Origin: Carnegiea gigantea
Lineage: Eukaryota > Streptophyta > Magnoliopsida > Caryophyllales > Cactaceae
DNA length: 64,000 bases
NCBI GenBank assembly: GCA_029747015.1
Contig: JAKOGI010000144.1
Span: 227,001 to 291,000 of the forward strand
Reading direction: 5' to 3'
The notes under the pieces were generated by a model. It did no database searches. It saw only the letters and a program-made list of their open reading frames with translations, and was not told where the DNA came from. The position numbers and the translations under genes were made by a program. Positions 43,059 to 55,586 of this stretch are shown here, one piece after another (position 1 is the first letter of the stretch; every line of letters starts with the position of its first letter).

Positions 43059-46000
43059 ATGGCGACGATCGGGCACAACAATCTCAATGCTAAACTGGTG
43101 AGTTTCTAGATCATCTTTTCTTTGCTTTTCTTCTAATCTTCTATGGCGGAGTATTCGGTGACACTCTTGATCTTTACGCTTCAGGTTTTCCTTTGTTTTG
43201 ACTGATTATTCTTGTAATTACAACCCTAAATTGTTCTGAATCAGGTCCTTCTGGGAGACATGGGAGCTGGTAAATCCAGCCTTGTTCTTCGTTTTGTAAA
43301 AGGACAGTTTCTCGAATTCCAGGTAGGGTTTCTTCAATGAGATTTTCTTATTTCACAATTCAATGTTAATCGTGTTTCTTTTTGTTTGATTGCAATTGCT
43401 GAACAGCATGCTGATTGTGATTGTAGGAATCGACAATCGGAGCCGCGTTTTTCTCACAAACATTGGCGGTGAATGATGCGACGGTGAAGTTTGAGATTTG
43501 GGATACTGCTGGGCAAGAGAGGTACCACAGTTTGGCTCCCATGTACTACAGAGGTGCTGCGGCGGCAATTATTGTCTACGATATTACCAGCGCGGTAATC
43601 CTTAATACATACGTAGTTTGTAGTTGACTTTTTCTCGTATTCTGTCTAGGTACGGCTCGTTGATATTTGTTGTGGACTTGCTGTTTAATACTGGGATTTT
43701 AGGTTCTGAAATCTGACTAGGAATAGTTTACACGTATTGTGGGTGAATTGCATGGTACATTATGTGGATGTACCCGCCCCGGGGGGGGGAGGCTGTACTC
43801 TGTACCGTAGCTGTTGGAGAAATATGCGGAGTCGGCATGTTTCTATGCTGAACTTTATATTCCATCTATTTACCAGAGGATGGCATGTTAAACATTGGTG
43901 GAATTTCAGCAAGCAAGTCTGATTTCTAGATTATATTGGTTGAGTGAGTGAGAAAAGAAAAATACGTTGGGATCATACATGCAAGTCATAAATGCATTAC
44001 TGTTAGTATTATTTGGGGCAGAATTGAGTTTTTGTTTGGTGGATGTAATTTAGAACTCTGGAAGTAATGACCTTTTAGCATGTGGGCTGTATGACTGATA
44101 CAAGGAAGGTGTGTTACAAGGAAGGTGTGTCAAGTTTGGATGTATTAATAGGTACTTTACTTAATCAATGGGCTGGCTCTAGTGGTTAGACTTTCTGTGC
44201 CTCTTGAGATATTGGCTATGTTCATTTTATCTAACATGATAGGATATCAGATATCACATTGTAAGGTTTGGTCCACTGGAGTTTTTGGTAGATTCCTGGA
44301 CCTTTATGTGGAGTTAGCAGATCCGAAAAATGTAGTGAAAGTATTGACTTAACTTTTATGAGGTATACAAGGTATTATCTGAAATAATGGGATCTGTATG
44401 AATGAACAAAGTCATGGTGATATGCTTGTTCCACCAAGGAGAGATTCAAAATTCTATTTGCGTAATTTGCCTTGATAATAATGCTATCAAAGTATTCTAA
44501 TTTTTTCTGTTCTTTCTTTTTTATTTTTGGGGGGGGGGGGTTTCTAAGTCATTGGGCCTTGACATAGCTTTGTGCTCTTGCACTGCTGTTGCTTCTAGAA
44601 AGGTGTAAACTCCACTACTTTTTGAGAGTTAAGAAATAGGCTTGTCTTCTCCAAACCACAATTGCCCCCTAATTTTTTAGAAATTTTAAAGTTGTTCTCT
44701 ATTTGGGGTTTGGATTCCTAGAATCTAAAGGTTTTGTGTCTTTTTTGTTTTCTGACCTTAGCTCTTTATTAAGTTTGAATGATGATGTCCAAGGATCTAG
44801 GTCTTATGGAGTGTTGGGCATGCATTATCATTAGGTTAAGAAACAAATATATGGAGTTGGAGTAATATAGGCCAATTTCTCAATGGAATTCATCACATTT
44901 GGAATTCATCTAAGTGATGGCAATTCTATTTCCTATCAAATGGAAGTTGGAGAGTCGAGAACCTTGGGCTTCCTATTAATTATTGAAGGGGCTTCTTGGA
45001 TTATTCTTTCCATAGTACCATCGAAAGGTTTTAGCTTCTGAATGCTTTTCCTAAGTCATGGAGTCCTGAATTGACCTTTCGCTGTTCCTTTTTTGTATTC
45101 CACAACCTATTAAAAAAAGGCTAGTGTTCCGCTGCTCAAGTATGAGCAGTATAACAATTCATTTGGCTTTGTGTCAGATTTCATTTGGCTTAACATCCAT
45201 TTTCATTCAGTCACTCGAGATTCCTCATGTGCTGTAAGGATTTATGTCAAATGCAATGCCTAATCACTTGTGTTGGAGAATACCTATCTACTCTATTATG
45301 TGCCACAAATTGTTGTGATTCCAGAAATCCATCATTTTCGGGAGTTAATTCAGAGTTTATAAAATGTGGTTTGATTGGAAGAGGTCGGGTTAAATACTTA
45401 AAATTTAGTTTGCGGGCATATGATAGAAATATTAGCTAGTTTGTCCAGATCATGGCTTTTATATTGCAGTTCTGGTTTGTGATAGTGGGACAAGCCCTTA
45501 GAATGGACATGCGAAGTTGCTTATGGGTCCTTATTGTGTAGGAGATGCCTTATATTCTATTAATTTTCAAATCTTTATGGCTAACACTGTACTCACTAGT
45601 GTCTTATATGGAAGTAGTGTCTTATGTGGACATATGGGCTGATGGAAGTAGATGTCACTGTGGGTATCCAAGTTGTGATAATTCTAAATTAGGACATGGG
45701 TTTGACGTTCAAATGTCCAAAATCCTGGTGGATGATATGCGAAATTGTCTCCTACATAGGTGGAGCACTATAATGGATTTTATTGACCTGATCAATGATT
45801 CTGTATTTTTGGTGAGATTTCAAAAAGTTGAGGATTGTAGAAGCCCTGATTTTTTCTAGACTTTGACATTAACAGTTGGTGATTCAGAGGATCAATTTTT
45901 AAATCCTGTTCAATAAAGACTGCCTTCTCCATTTTAAATTATTTTACAGTTTGTTTGGAGATTATCTATATGTGTAAGAAGAAGAAAGTTCCTTCTAGGA

Positions 46001-49000
46001 TCAAGAGGTTTTGGCCTGGGGCTTGGGAAACTTGTTACGACATGGTGGCATAAATCAGAGTGCAAAGGTTTTGCTCACTTGATGGGTGGTAGGAAGCTTA
46101 AAGCTTGGAGGATATATTAAAGAGGTGGAATAGGGAGGTGATTCACACATTCTAGGATGACTTGGGGGCTTTACTGAGGTGGAAACTAAGCAAAGAAGAG
46201 CTTCTAAGATGGATTTAGTAGAAGCAATTCTCGAGGGAGAAATTTGTTGGAGCTTAGAGGCTAGAGCCATTAGAATTGGTTTTAAAAACAAAAAACCGAG
46301 TGAGAAGAGTATATGAGATTCTTAGATTGAAGATCTAATGTGTGGTCTCTTTTATGATTGACAAGACAATATGGGTCTCTAGGTGGACGAAGGTTGTAAG
46401 TTTGCAACCGAGAACTTCTGAAGGCTTGTGATGATTATTTGTTTCTATCATCCCCAACCCTGGTAGAGGTGAAATTGAGGCATGATTTTCAGAGTCTTGC
46501 ATTTGGATATCATGGATAGTGCGATGACTGTGGCGTGGTCCGTGTGTGTGTGTGTGTGTGTGTAGATGGGGGGGGGGCATATACATGCATATATCAAAAT
46601 ATGAAATATAGAGAAATTTAGTTTGGTTGGCTCAAGATCTGAAAATGGAACGTGGACTAGGATCTGGTACATGAAGAATCTTTATTCAGTTATATACACA
46701 TATATGTGTATGTATTTATATATAGAGAGAAGGGGAGGGGGGTGTGCGTGCACACACGCATACATATGAAGATATTTAATGTGCAGAAATTTATTTTTGT
46801 TGGCTCAAGGTCTGAAAATGGAGCTTTGACTATAATCTGGAACATGAAAAATCTTTATCGATACTGGTATATAGAATTGTCTACTATATCCATATAATTT
46901 AAGGTTGCCTTTATCAATATCTATTTTGGATTTGTTGCTATAAATGTCTAATGTTGGCAATTTATAATTTTTATATTGTTTGCAATGTAAACAATCTTAA
47001 CTCATATTTTTTGTTACAAAAAAATTCTTAGTCATAGTATATTTTTTTCATTTCTCTTTTTCTATTTTGTGTTGCCCCTGTCCCAAAATAAATTTTCATT
47101 TTTTAATTAATCATTGCTTAAAGAAGCTCATTGTCATCTTAGAGATACAGTTTTTGTACATGTTATGCTAGCTTGCAAGCTGTGTACTTCATTCAAAGTC
47201 AAATGCTATTCCAAAAATGTAATTTATTGGCTTTGGTTATGCTTAGTGTCATCATATCCTTTCTTTTGATATAACTTCACAACAAGTTGAACACAAAATT
47301 TTGTGCCATTGCTACAAGTAATAATTTATGTTAAGATGCTTAATTTACATGCCCTATCCATGGGTGGCCATTGTTTTGGATGGGTACTCATCTTCACAAC
47401 CCTAGCGAATTCTATTTTGTTGATGATGTTGGAATGGTGAAAATGTTAATTCTGAAAACATGTCCAAGTCAGTGGCCTTTCAAACTTAGAAGTATTGCCG
47501 CCTGCATTGGTGTGCCCTTTGCTAGCTGTGAAAATGAGGTTTTCTTCTACTATCATGAATCAAGAAGACCAATGCTATGCCAACTAGCCAATCAGAAGGC
47601 AGCAGACAATTAGAATGCAAAGGGAGTTATGGAAACTTGAGTTTCGAGTCAACCATGAAAGGTGTGGTACCTCTTCCCGTGGGATGGTGGTGTCTTATGT
47701 TTGGGTTTCTTTCTTGGAATGTGAGGGGTCTAAATGATCACAATAAAAGAGTAGTTGCAAAAATTCTTTTGGGGTTGAAAGTGCGATCTTGTTTGTCTTT
47801 AAGGACGAAACTTGAGATATTGAACTTTTTAATATCGTTGTTTAGGGGAACCATTTTGGTTTTGTTGTTCTTAAGCTGAGTGGATCAAAAAGTGGCATCA
47901 TAGTGTGGTGGGCTATAAATGCTTTCCATTTTTTGCCCTCTTCTTGTGGATATTTTTCGGCCACATGCATCCTGCAAATGTGTTGTTGGTAGCTTCACTG
48001 GTGCCCTCACTTGTGTTTACGGTATGCAAGCTAGAACCAGTAAATTGAGGATATAGGATGAGCCATGTAGTATTAGATATGGATGGTTTGGTCCTTGGTG
48101 CATAAGGGGGTTTCAATGAACTTTGCATTGTCATGAAAGAAGCATAGGACTATGCCCTTCTAATACGATGGTGGTGGATCCTCCATGGAGATGAACATGT
48201 GTGTTCAAGATTGGACCTTTTTTTTTTTTTTTTTTTTTGTGTCTCAACAGATGGGAAGTAGCATTTTTGGGACATGTTTGAGAATAGAATACCTAGGCAT
48301 TGTTGATTACTTTCCTGTTTGTTTTGAGACATTAAGGTTGGCGACCCAAAGGGGTCCTTTCAAATTTGAGTGTGGCTCAATTTGAGGATTTCTCTAATCT
48401 TATCAAGGATGGTGGGGGAGGCATACATTGCAGGTTTTGCTATTTTTGGTGGTGTAAGAAAACTTGAGTGTGTTAAGAAGAATCTTTGGAAAAATATTTT
48501 TGTGACATCAAGGCTCAAAAATAGGATCTCATTGGTGTGATCAATTCTTTAGATTCGAATATGAATAATGTGGTCTTACAGTGGTGAGATTCAACAGAGG
48601 AGGTGGTGAGACTCAACAGAGGAAGGCTGCGAAAGATGAATGGACCAAGATTTTTTTTGATGGGTGAAATCTCTTAGAGACAAAAATCTAGAGCTTTATG
48701 GCTTATGGTAGGTGATTGTACTAGTAAGTTCTTCCATAGGGTGGCCAATCTTCTACAAAGTTCAATTGTATGTCTTTTGTGGTTGTGGATTGGGTTCATT
48801 TTGATGTTCTTCAAGATATGAAAGTCTACGAGCCAAACCTTGGAGACCTAATTAAATGGATTGTTCTTGCCCTCTTTATGGGATTTAGATGGGGAGAATA
48901 TTGAGATGCTGTTTGATGAGAAGTTATTAAAGCTCTCCTTGATTGTTATGCAGATAAGGATTGAGATCGTGGACCATGGCATTCCGTTAATCCAATTGGA

Positions 49001-52000
49001 ATCCGGTTAGAACTGATGTGATGACTATGTTTGTCGAGTTTTTCTCCAGTAGTTGTTTGGTCTTATTCCTGAGAAAATTAATGTTGGGAGCGTAAGAGAT
49101 TTTCAGCCTAGAGGTTTTAGCTTGTAGATTGAGGGGTGCTATAGGGAACTTGTTTCAATGAATCAAAATGCCTTTGTTAGGGTGTTAGATTCTTGATGTT
49201 GTTGCTTATAACAAATAAATTTATTGATTCTAGGAACAGGTCAGGAAAGGGGAGTTATTTGTAAGTTGGATGTTGAGAAGGCTTATCATCATGCAGATTT
49301 GTCATTGCATCTCCTTTGCTTCTTTTGCAGTAGTTGTCAATGGTTCTTCAAGTGAGTTCTTTTTCGTTTCTAGAGGACTTTGGCAAGACCCCCTATCTCC
49401 CTTTCCTTGTTCCCCTCCCCCCCCCCAGGTCAAGGAGGTTTTCTCCTGGATGATTGATTCTCCTTCTAGTAACAAGGTATGTGCTTATATCCAGTGTGTT
49501 TTGTAGGTTGAGTGAACTTGTCAATTATGAATGTCTCACATCTTCCTTTTGTTGATGAGGATATAGTATTTTGTGATGATGACTATGATCATATGGTGAA
49601 TCTCAATTATGTTCTTACTTGGTTTGAGGCGTTTTTGGACGTGAGAATTAACTTGGTAAAGAGTTCTATCCTTCCTTTATGTTGCTTGCTGGTGTTTTTA
49701 GGTTGCGCCATTGATTCCTGGTTCACTACTTTCCTTGGTCTTCCTCTTGGTGTGAGATTTAAGGAGAAATCCATTTAGGATTTGATTACTAACAGGTTTG
49801 AGGAAAAATTTTCAGGGTGGAAGTCTAATTACCTATAGAAGAGTGGACATTAATTCTCATCAGAAGTGTTTTCTTAAGCGTATGACTTACTTCCTATCCC
49901 TCTTTCCCTTGCCATCTTCTGTGGCTGACAAGTTATATGCAATCTAGGGAAAATTGGGGCTTTGTTTGGGAGTGATTTTGGGTATCATCTTGTGACATGG
50001 AACTTTGTAATACAACTATTCTCAGAAGAAGGATTAAGTGTTAGGGACTAGTGTCTCTTAAACAAGGCTTTTCTTGGCAAGTGGTTATGGAGATTTATAA
50101 ATAAGAAGGGGAATCTATTGAGAAAAGCAGTCACTATCAAATATTAGGGTCAATTCGAATGGTCCATCTATATCGAATGGCTATTATAGGCATAGTCTTT
50201 GGAGACATATTGCCAAAGTGTCAGGAGAGATTCTTTCAGTTTTGTTTCGAGGTAGGTAATGGTTGTACCAATGTGGCATGATTGGGGGTGTGAGAAGGCT
50301 TCATTGAGAGAGCTCTTCCGAGGTCTTCTTGTCCTCATGGTGGATAAAAGCAAGTGGATAGAGATGCTTCTGTTGCACCTTATCAGCAGCAAGTGTGTGA
50401 TTTTAATGTTTGGGCTCTTGTTTTTGTCCGAAATGGCTTTGTTCAGGATGACACTCTTGGTAAGCTTTTCAACAAATGTAGTGAGGCCAAAATAGGGTAC
50501 TCCACGCTTGATTTAGTGACATGGAACCTGAATTCTAAATGGTACTTCAGAGTTATATCTTAGATGATATTATTTGAAGCTGTGAAATGTGAATTATTTA
50601 TCCTTGCATTCTCATTACCATGAAGCATTCCCTTGTAAGCTCATTTGGAAGTCTTTGGAAACTTGCTTTTGGCAATTCTGGGTAAGCTTCTAAATCCACT
50701 AGGAACCGTCTCTGGTTAGGAGGGCTTCTTTGTTAGGAAAGTGAAGAAGAAGAAGAAAGGCCATGGTTTTACTGCAAGTGATGTTTTGAAGTATTTAAAG
50801 AGAAATAAACCAAAGAGTTTTCGATGTGTTGAGCTTCCTCTTGAGTGCTTAAAGGACAATTTCTTTAAGATTCTTTTTTTGGGATGACAAGAATTTTTTT
50901 TGTGGCTGACTCTGTGAATAGATTGTGTTTTTTAGTTGCATGTAGTCTTTTGTAGGAGGTTAGATGTGCATCCGATCATTTGGTATCTGTTTATTAATAT
51001 GTTACCTTTTCCTTATAAAAAAACCAGGTCTGTTCTTTTGAGTGGGATGTGGAAAGGACTTGGATGGAGTGTGAAGTAGGATGGAGTGGGGGATTTAGTG
51101 AGATCTATGACAATGGAGTTGAAAGGAGTACGCAGTAATTTTACAAAGGAGTGGTACGGAGTTGGAAGGAGCCGGGGGGGAGTGAGAGAGCGCGAAATTT
51201 ATGGAAATCACATCCAAAAGAACGCACATAGTCACCTTGTTCCTGCATTATTGTGGGATTTTCATCTTGACTTTTGGAATTATGACCTTGGGGAATGCTG
51301 TACTGAGCTACTTGAATCCGCACTATTTTGAGGATGTTGAATCTACGTTTCTAAGAAACTTAAACAAAAAACCTAAAGATTGTTTCTTTTTCGTCTTTTC
51401 TGCCCTTTTTATTGTGCGTGTAGTGTCCTTTCTGGGTTTCTGACTGTAGAAATACTTTCAGGAGTCATTTGCTCGTGCTAAGAAGTGGGTTCAAGAACTA
51501 CAAAAGCAAGGTACAGTGAGACTATGGACCATTTTGTTGTTTGCTGTCTGGAATTTATTTGAAAGAAATCCTAAGGGAAAAAAAAAGCACTATCTTACGA
51601 ACAAGTGTTCTGCTACTAAACTGATATCTAAGGTCCATTTCTTTTCTGCTCTTTCTTGATGGCAGGGAATCCAAACATGGTAATGGCACTCGCAGGGAAC
51701 AAAGCCGATTTGGAAGAAAGGAGGTGTGTTCCAGCTGAAGTAAGTGTCAAAACTTTCTTGTTTGTGTCACAGTTACCCTGTTTTTCTCATAGTAATCGGA
51801 AAATCTCCTTGTCAGTTTCTGTCTTGTTGGTCAAGTGGCTGTCTTTTGTTATTATATGAGAATGCTAGGTATCTTCCTTGTGGACATCTTTGTAGACTTA
51901 TGCTGAGACTGTATCGCGTGACGGTGATGTTACCTACTTTAGTACCATGGAAACAATTTGATCCTCCTTGTGATCTGGTTGCGCATGCCCAGTATGTTGG

Positions 52001-55000
52001 GTTGCCAGCTCTACATTCACCAATGTGTGGAATCCATGTCCCCTTGTTAAAGGTGTCATTTGCTTATGGAACATTGTATCATTATGGGCAACCAATTGTA
52101 CATCTAGGGTATAGCTTGGAAACCTTGGGTCTGTAAATTTCAGCTTGATGGTGTAACTGCTGGGCATTTACTTGTTAGGCTGCCCGTGTTCTGTGGCCTG
52201 CCTTTGAACTTCTTACTTGGCTGCTGCCTGTCTCTGGAATCTTTCAGGAACGAGCAGTGTTATCCTTTTTTTTTTGAGTAGTCGAACAACTGATCATCTG
52301 ATGCGAAAATGGGCCTTCTTCATATTATGCTGTGGAATGTTTCTTGGCCCTTCTTGGGCTTGAGCCAATAGTAATTGATGGGACTGTCTTCGAGATTATA
52401 CTGGGGTAGCCTAGTGGTAGGGACGTAGGGTTTTTGATTTTCCCAAGAGGAAGCAAGGTTCGATTCTTCATAGGTTGTGTGCATGTGTTGATTTACCCAT
52501 CCAAAAAAAGATTTTGCTGTTAATTTTTTCTTTGGAGAATGATCCTAATAATGTGTCAGGCATACTAGCTCACAAATTTCAACTGTGCATGTATGCTATC
52601 AAAAAACTTTTTAACTCTGTACGTATACAACAGTGAAAGGGTATATTACATGGGGGAAAAATTCATCGAATAATTAAGTGCATCCATGATCCGTACCCCT
52701 TGCTACGGTAGTGAAAACCTATAATCCAACGGAATTGTTTGCCAGGTTTACAAATTGAATATACTTCCATATACTCAGTGGTGGGTATAGAAGTCTATCC
52801 TTGTATTTCCTCAAGTGTACCATTTCCAGTTAACTGTGATCTAATCTGACTGCTTAGCTTCTCCATATGATACATTTTTTTTTTTAACCGAAGTATTGAG
52901 GGATTCTATGCTTGCCGACACTGCTGTTGTAACGTCACTCCTTCCTTTACTTCTGACCACTGTACTTATGAGCTAAGAGCCTAAGAAGCACAAACGCTGA
53001 CACTGGACATGTATACAACATGGTATGATACTGCGTTTCGGATGTGGTCTTCCATAAAAATAAGACACGATACATTTGGTCTATAATTAACACACATTCA
53101 TTAAGGAAATTTTATGCAGTATTACTATCAGTTCATATTTATTATTTGGAAGAAAGTTCCATGTGGATGTGTAAACAATTGAAATATGTCAAATATGTCT
53201 CTGTGTACGAATGTCGGATACCACAAAAAGTTGTGGGCATAATCTTATGTTTCTCAGATATGTCTTCCACAGTGTATGAGGATTTTGAGATGGTGTCTAA
53301 CATGTGTCAAGACATGGTTATTCGAAGTCCAGGAGATTGTATTTGCTTCTACTTTTGAGTCAAATCAACTTCTTGAATATCTGGCTTTACTTTCCATTAG
53401 TGTTGTCAACAGCTTTAGAAGCAAACTATAGCAAAATCCTTATCGTCCCTATTGTTGTTGGACGCAATCTTTGGTGTATGCTCTGATTGATGCCAATTTT
53501 GCAGTTGAAAGACAGCAAAATGTAGCTTTTTCAGTGCACAAAGTGCCATTTGTGTTGCAATTCCCATCTTCTAAGCTATCCTCTTGTTTGTCTAATGCTT
53601 TGGTCAAGCATGGGGGTTGCATATGTTTAAGGAAAGTTTGATTTGGTCAAGCATATGGGCTTCGTATGTTTAGGGAAAGTTTGATTTGGTCAAGCATATG
53701 GGTTGTGTATGTTTAAGGCAAGTTTGATTTCTGGAACCTTGCTGACATTAGTTTTGAGTTTTGACCATTAAATGTCTTTTAATTCACTCATTTGAGTTCA
53801 TCGGAAGGTTCTGCTTTGTTAGCTGGGTCAAATTTGAAGAAGTGACTTTACAGATGTGGTTGCTGAAGAAACTCCTGTTTAGTTCTTGTTCGATTTGATA
53901 TGTTATTTTGCTACACATCGTCTGGGGAGCAAGGCTAATATTGTGATCTTAGCATGCATTCCTTAGCTGCAGGGAGGGAGGGGTGGGAACCTTAGCATTT
54001 ATGGATCAGAACCTTACATTGGATATCATGATATTCCTCTGCACAATATGCAATTGGATGGTATTAACGAGTGTCCCATTTCTCTGTGTTCTTTTTTTTT
54101 TTTTGGGGGGGGGTTTGCATCATGCAGGATGCTCGTGCATATGCTGAAGAAAATGGTCTTTTCTTTGTGGAAACCTCAGCAAAAACAGCTCAGAATGTGA
54201 ATGAGATTTTCTATGAAATAGGTTTGTGAACAGATGTTTTGTGTGGCAGATATTTTATGTCTTCTCAAGCTGACATATGTGGCCTTTGATTTTTTTTAAT
54301 TTTTATTTTTTTGAATGAGCAATACGTGGACATTCCAATTCGTGAAAAATGAAATGGATGAATACTGTTTCTTTGTCATTATGAAAATCCGTAGCGTCTT
54401 AGAGAGCTTATCATAAATCTTACACTTTCCACATTTATCCTCACTATTTAGCCTTTCAAGATAATGGTTGGTTTACTTCTTGTTATTAAGTCGATTGTCG
54501 CGGGTAAGCAATGTGTTCTTGATGGAAGAAAAATGATTTTCATCTTATGAAGCAGACAACAATGACAAACTAGGTAGATCCTGCTGAAGCATTGTTCAGA
54601 CTTCAGAGATGCAAATATGATCAGACTTCAGAGATGCAAATATGATCACACCTTTCCCTTGACAATTTGAGAAGCTGTATTTTATTTATTTTCATGTGAA
54701 TGGGAAGTTCTAGAGTACTGCTGAATAGAAGCTAGAAGCAAGCAAGGTGTAGTATAGAAAGGCGTGAAATTATGTGCAAGGGCGGATATCATGTGTGAAC
54801 ACACGCGCGTTCGCGCCCCTGAGCTCACACACAAAATGTGGATCTCCAGGGGTAGTACAGGAATCATAATTGCAGTCTTGTCTAATGGCTTTGCATAGAT
54901 GCTTTCTTGGTCTAGCCCTTGTCTTTGCTCCCATTAGAAGGATTACTTGGGAATTCAGATATCATCTTTTGATGTGCCTGAGCTTTATGTAAGCCTTTTT

Positions 55001-55586
55001 TCATCTATAATATATCCGACTAATATGATAATCAGATCTTTCCGTAATCCATATCTGGTTCATCTTTCCTGTTGTCGAGTCCATCTGTTATGATAGTGTC
55101 ATATTAGCCATCAACATTAGGTATGCTTGTTCTCAACCGGTCAGGTCCGCATTCTACTGGGGGCCTGGCAGTAGTTAGATTTTTCCTTTTGAGTTTAACA
55201 GGGTTCTTCTTGGACACAAAGCATCCTGAGGGTTCCACTTAATTTTTGGTACCCTATCTAAATGCTTTGCATTTTATCCTTGTTGATTTTCCAATCTTTT
55301 TCTTTTCTGATCACGAACTTTTGTTTGGACAACATGCTTTGGTGACAATTTTAATCCATGTCAGTTCAACACTGCACTGGAATATGCTAAACCTGCTTAA
55401 TTTTGTTGCTTAAATCTCTTATGTCACTATTAATATCTGGTTCTATGTCAGTTCGCTGAGTTGGAATATTTTGTCTTGTAAACAGCCAAAAAATTGCCCA
55501 GGGCACAGCCTCCCCAGAATCCAGCTGGAATGGTTCTAGTTGACCGGCAGACTGATGGATCCAGGGCTTCCACATGCTGTTCCTAA
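43059..55586 (+). CDS. RABF2: RAB5-type small GTPase RABF2 (ARA7/RHA1-like)
   Basis: Seven GT-AG exons: 43059-43097, 43245-43322, 43427-43594, 51462-51510, 51666-51739, 54128-54221 and 55486-55586, coding for 200 residues, the length of plant RABF2a/b. The GTP-binding motifs are complete: P-loop GDMGAGKSS, switch [14 protein letters not shown], switch [26 protein letters not shown] and ETSAK. The protein ends TCCS, so it has a double-cysteine C terminus for geranylgeranylation, as in canonical RABF2 and not the N-myristoylated ARA6 type. RABF2 proteins regulate fusion and transport at prevacuolar and multivesicular endosomes. Introns 3 (7.9 kb) and 5 (2.4 kb) hold LINE, MITE and SINE sequence. 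All junctions keep the frame, so the gene looks functional. Confidence 0.97.
46541..46880 (+). repeat. TG microsatellite and imperfect tandem duplication
   Basis: A TG run (46541-46563) is followed by two copies of a roughly 185-bp unit. Both carry GGCTCAAG(A/G)TCTGAAAATGGA and a later GGAACATGAA/GGTACATGAA with AATCTTTAT (about 46630-46685 and 46803-46860). The copies have diverged. Confidence 0.6.
47690..51027 (+). mobile_element. Decayed L1-type LINE in RABF2 intron 3
   Basis: The plus strand begins with the endonuclease start ([19 protein letters not shown] at about 47700). Later come RT remnants: [12 protein letters not shown] and LSPF (about 49320-49405), then [17 protein letters not shown] and NLVKSSI (about 49540-49670; the second Asp of the active site is present, but the reading is broken). 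It ends at 51010-51025 with CCTTATAAAAAAA, like the LINE tails elsewhere in the window. Many stops and frameshifts; same orientation as the gene. Confidence 0.75.
51028..51225. mobile_element. Small MITE-like element adjoining the LINE tail
   Basis: The left end GGTCTGTTCTTTTGAGTGGG and the inverted right end GTGCGTTCTTTTGGATGTG form an imperfect terminal repeat; the left end resembles the GGGTCTGTTCTTTTCG ends of the fold-back elements at 23516 and 25226. Subterminal GGATGGAGTG-like units follow the left end. No target duplication was found, so borders are uncertain. Confidence 0.45.
52398..52508 (+). mobile_element. tRNA-derived SINE in RABF2 intron 5
   Basis: The A-box-like TAGCCTAGTGGTAG and B box GGTTCGATTCT are about 45 bp apart, and the element ends in an A-run. 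Possible target duplication agatt at 52393-52397 and 52509-52513. Confidence 0.6.
53601..53729 (+). repeat. Three 43-bp tandem repeats in RABF2 intron 5
   Basis: Units start at 53601, 53644 and 53687 with TGGTCAAGCAT and contain GTATGTTTA(A/G)GG(A/C)AAGTTTGATT. The copies differ at a few positions. Confidence 0.85.
54596..54645 (+). repeat. 25-bp direct tandem duplication in RABF2 intron 6
   Basis: The unit beginning TCAGACTTCAGAGATGC occurs twice head to tail with no differences. Confidence 0.9.

Larger units (their letters stand above)
43595..51461 (+). other. RABF2 intron 3
   Basis: 7.9 kb between exons 3 and 4. It holds G-runs at about 43777 and 44528, a tandem duplication and TG microsatellite at 46530-46880, a decayed LINE (47690-51027) and a small inverted-repeat element (51028-51225). 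The other frames in it (45227-45859, 47371-47613) have no recognised family. Confidence 0.7.

Noticed and set aside
45227..45859. Open frames in RABF2 intron 3 as possible nested genes.
   Set aside because: No conserved domain, many stops around them, and they lie in intron sequence with repeats.
52400..52470. A second possible tRNA gene.
   Set aside because: It is followed by an A-run and flanked by a short direct repeat, as in a SINE; acceptor stem pairing is absent.
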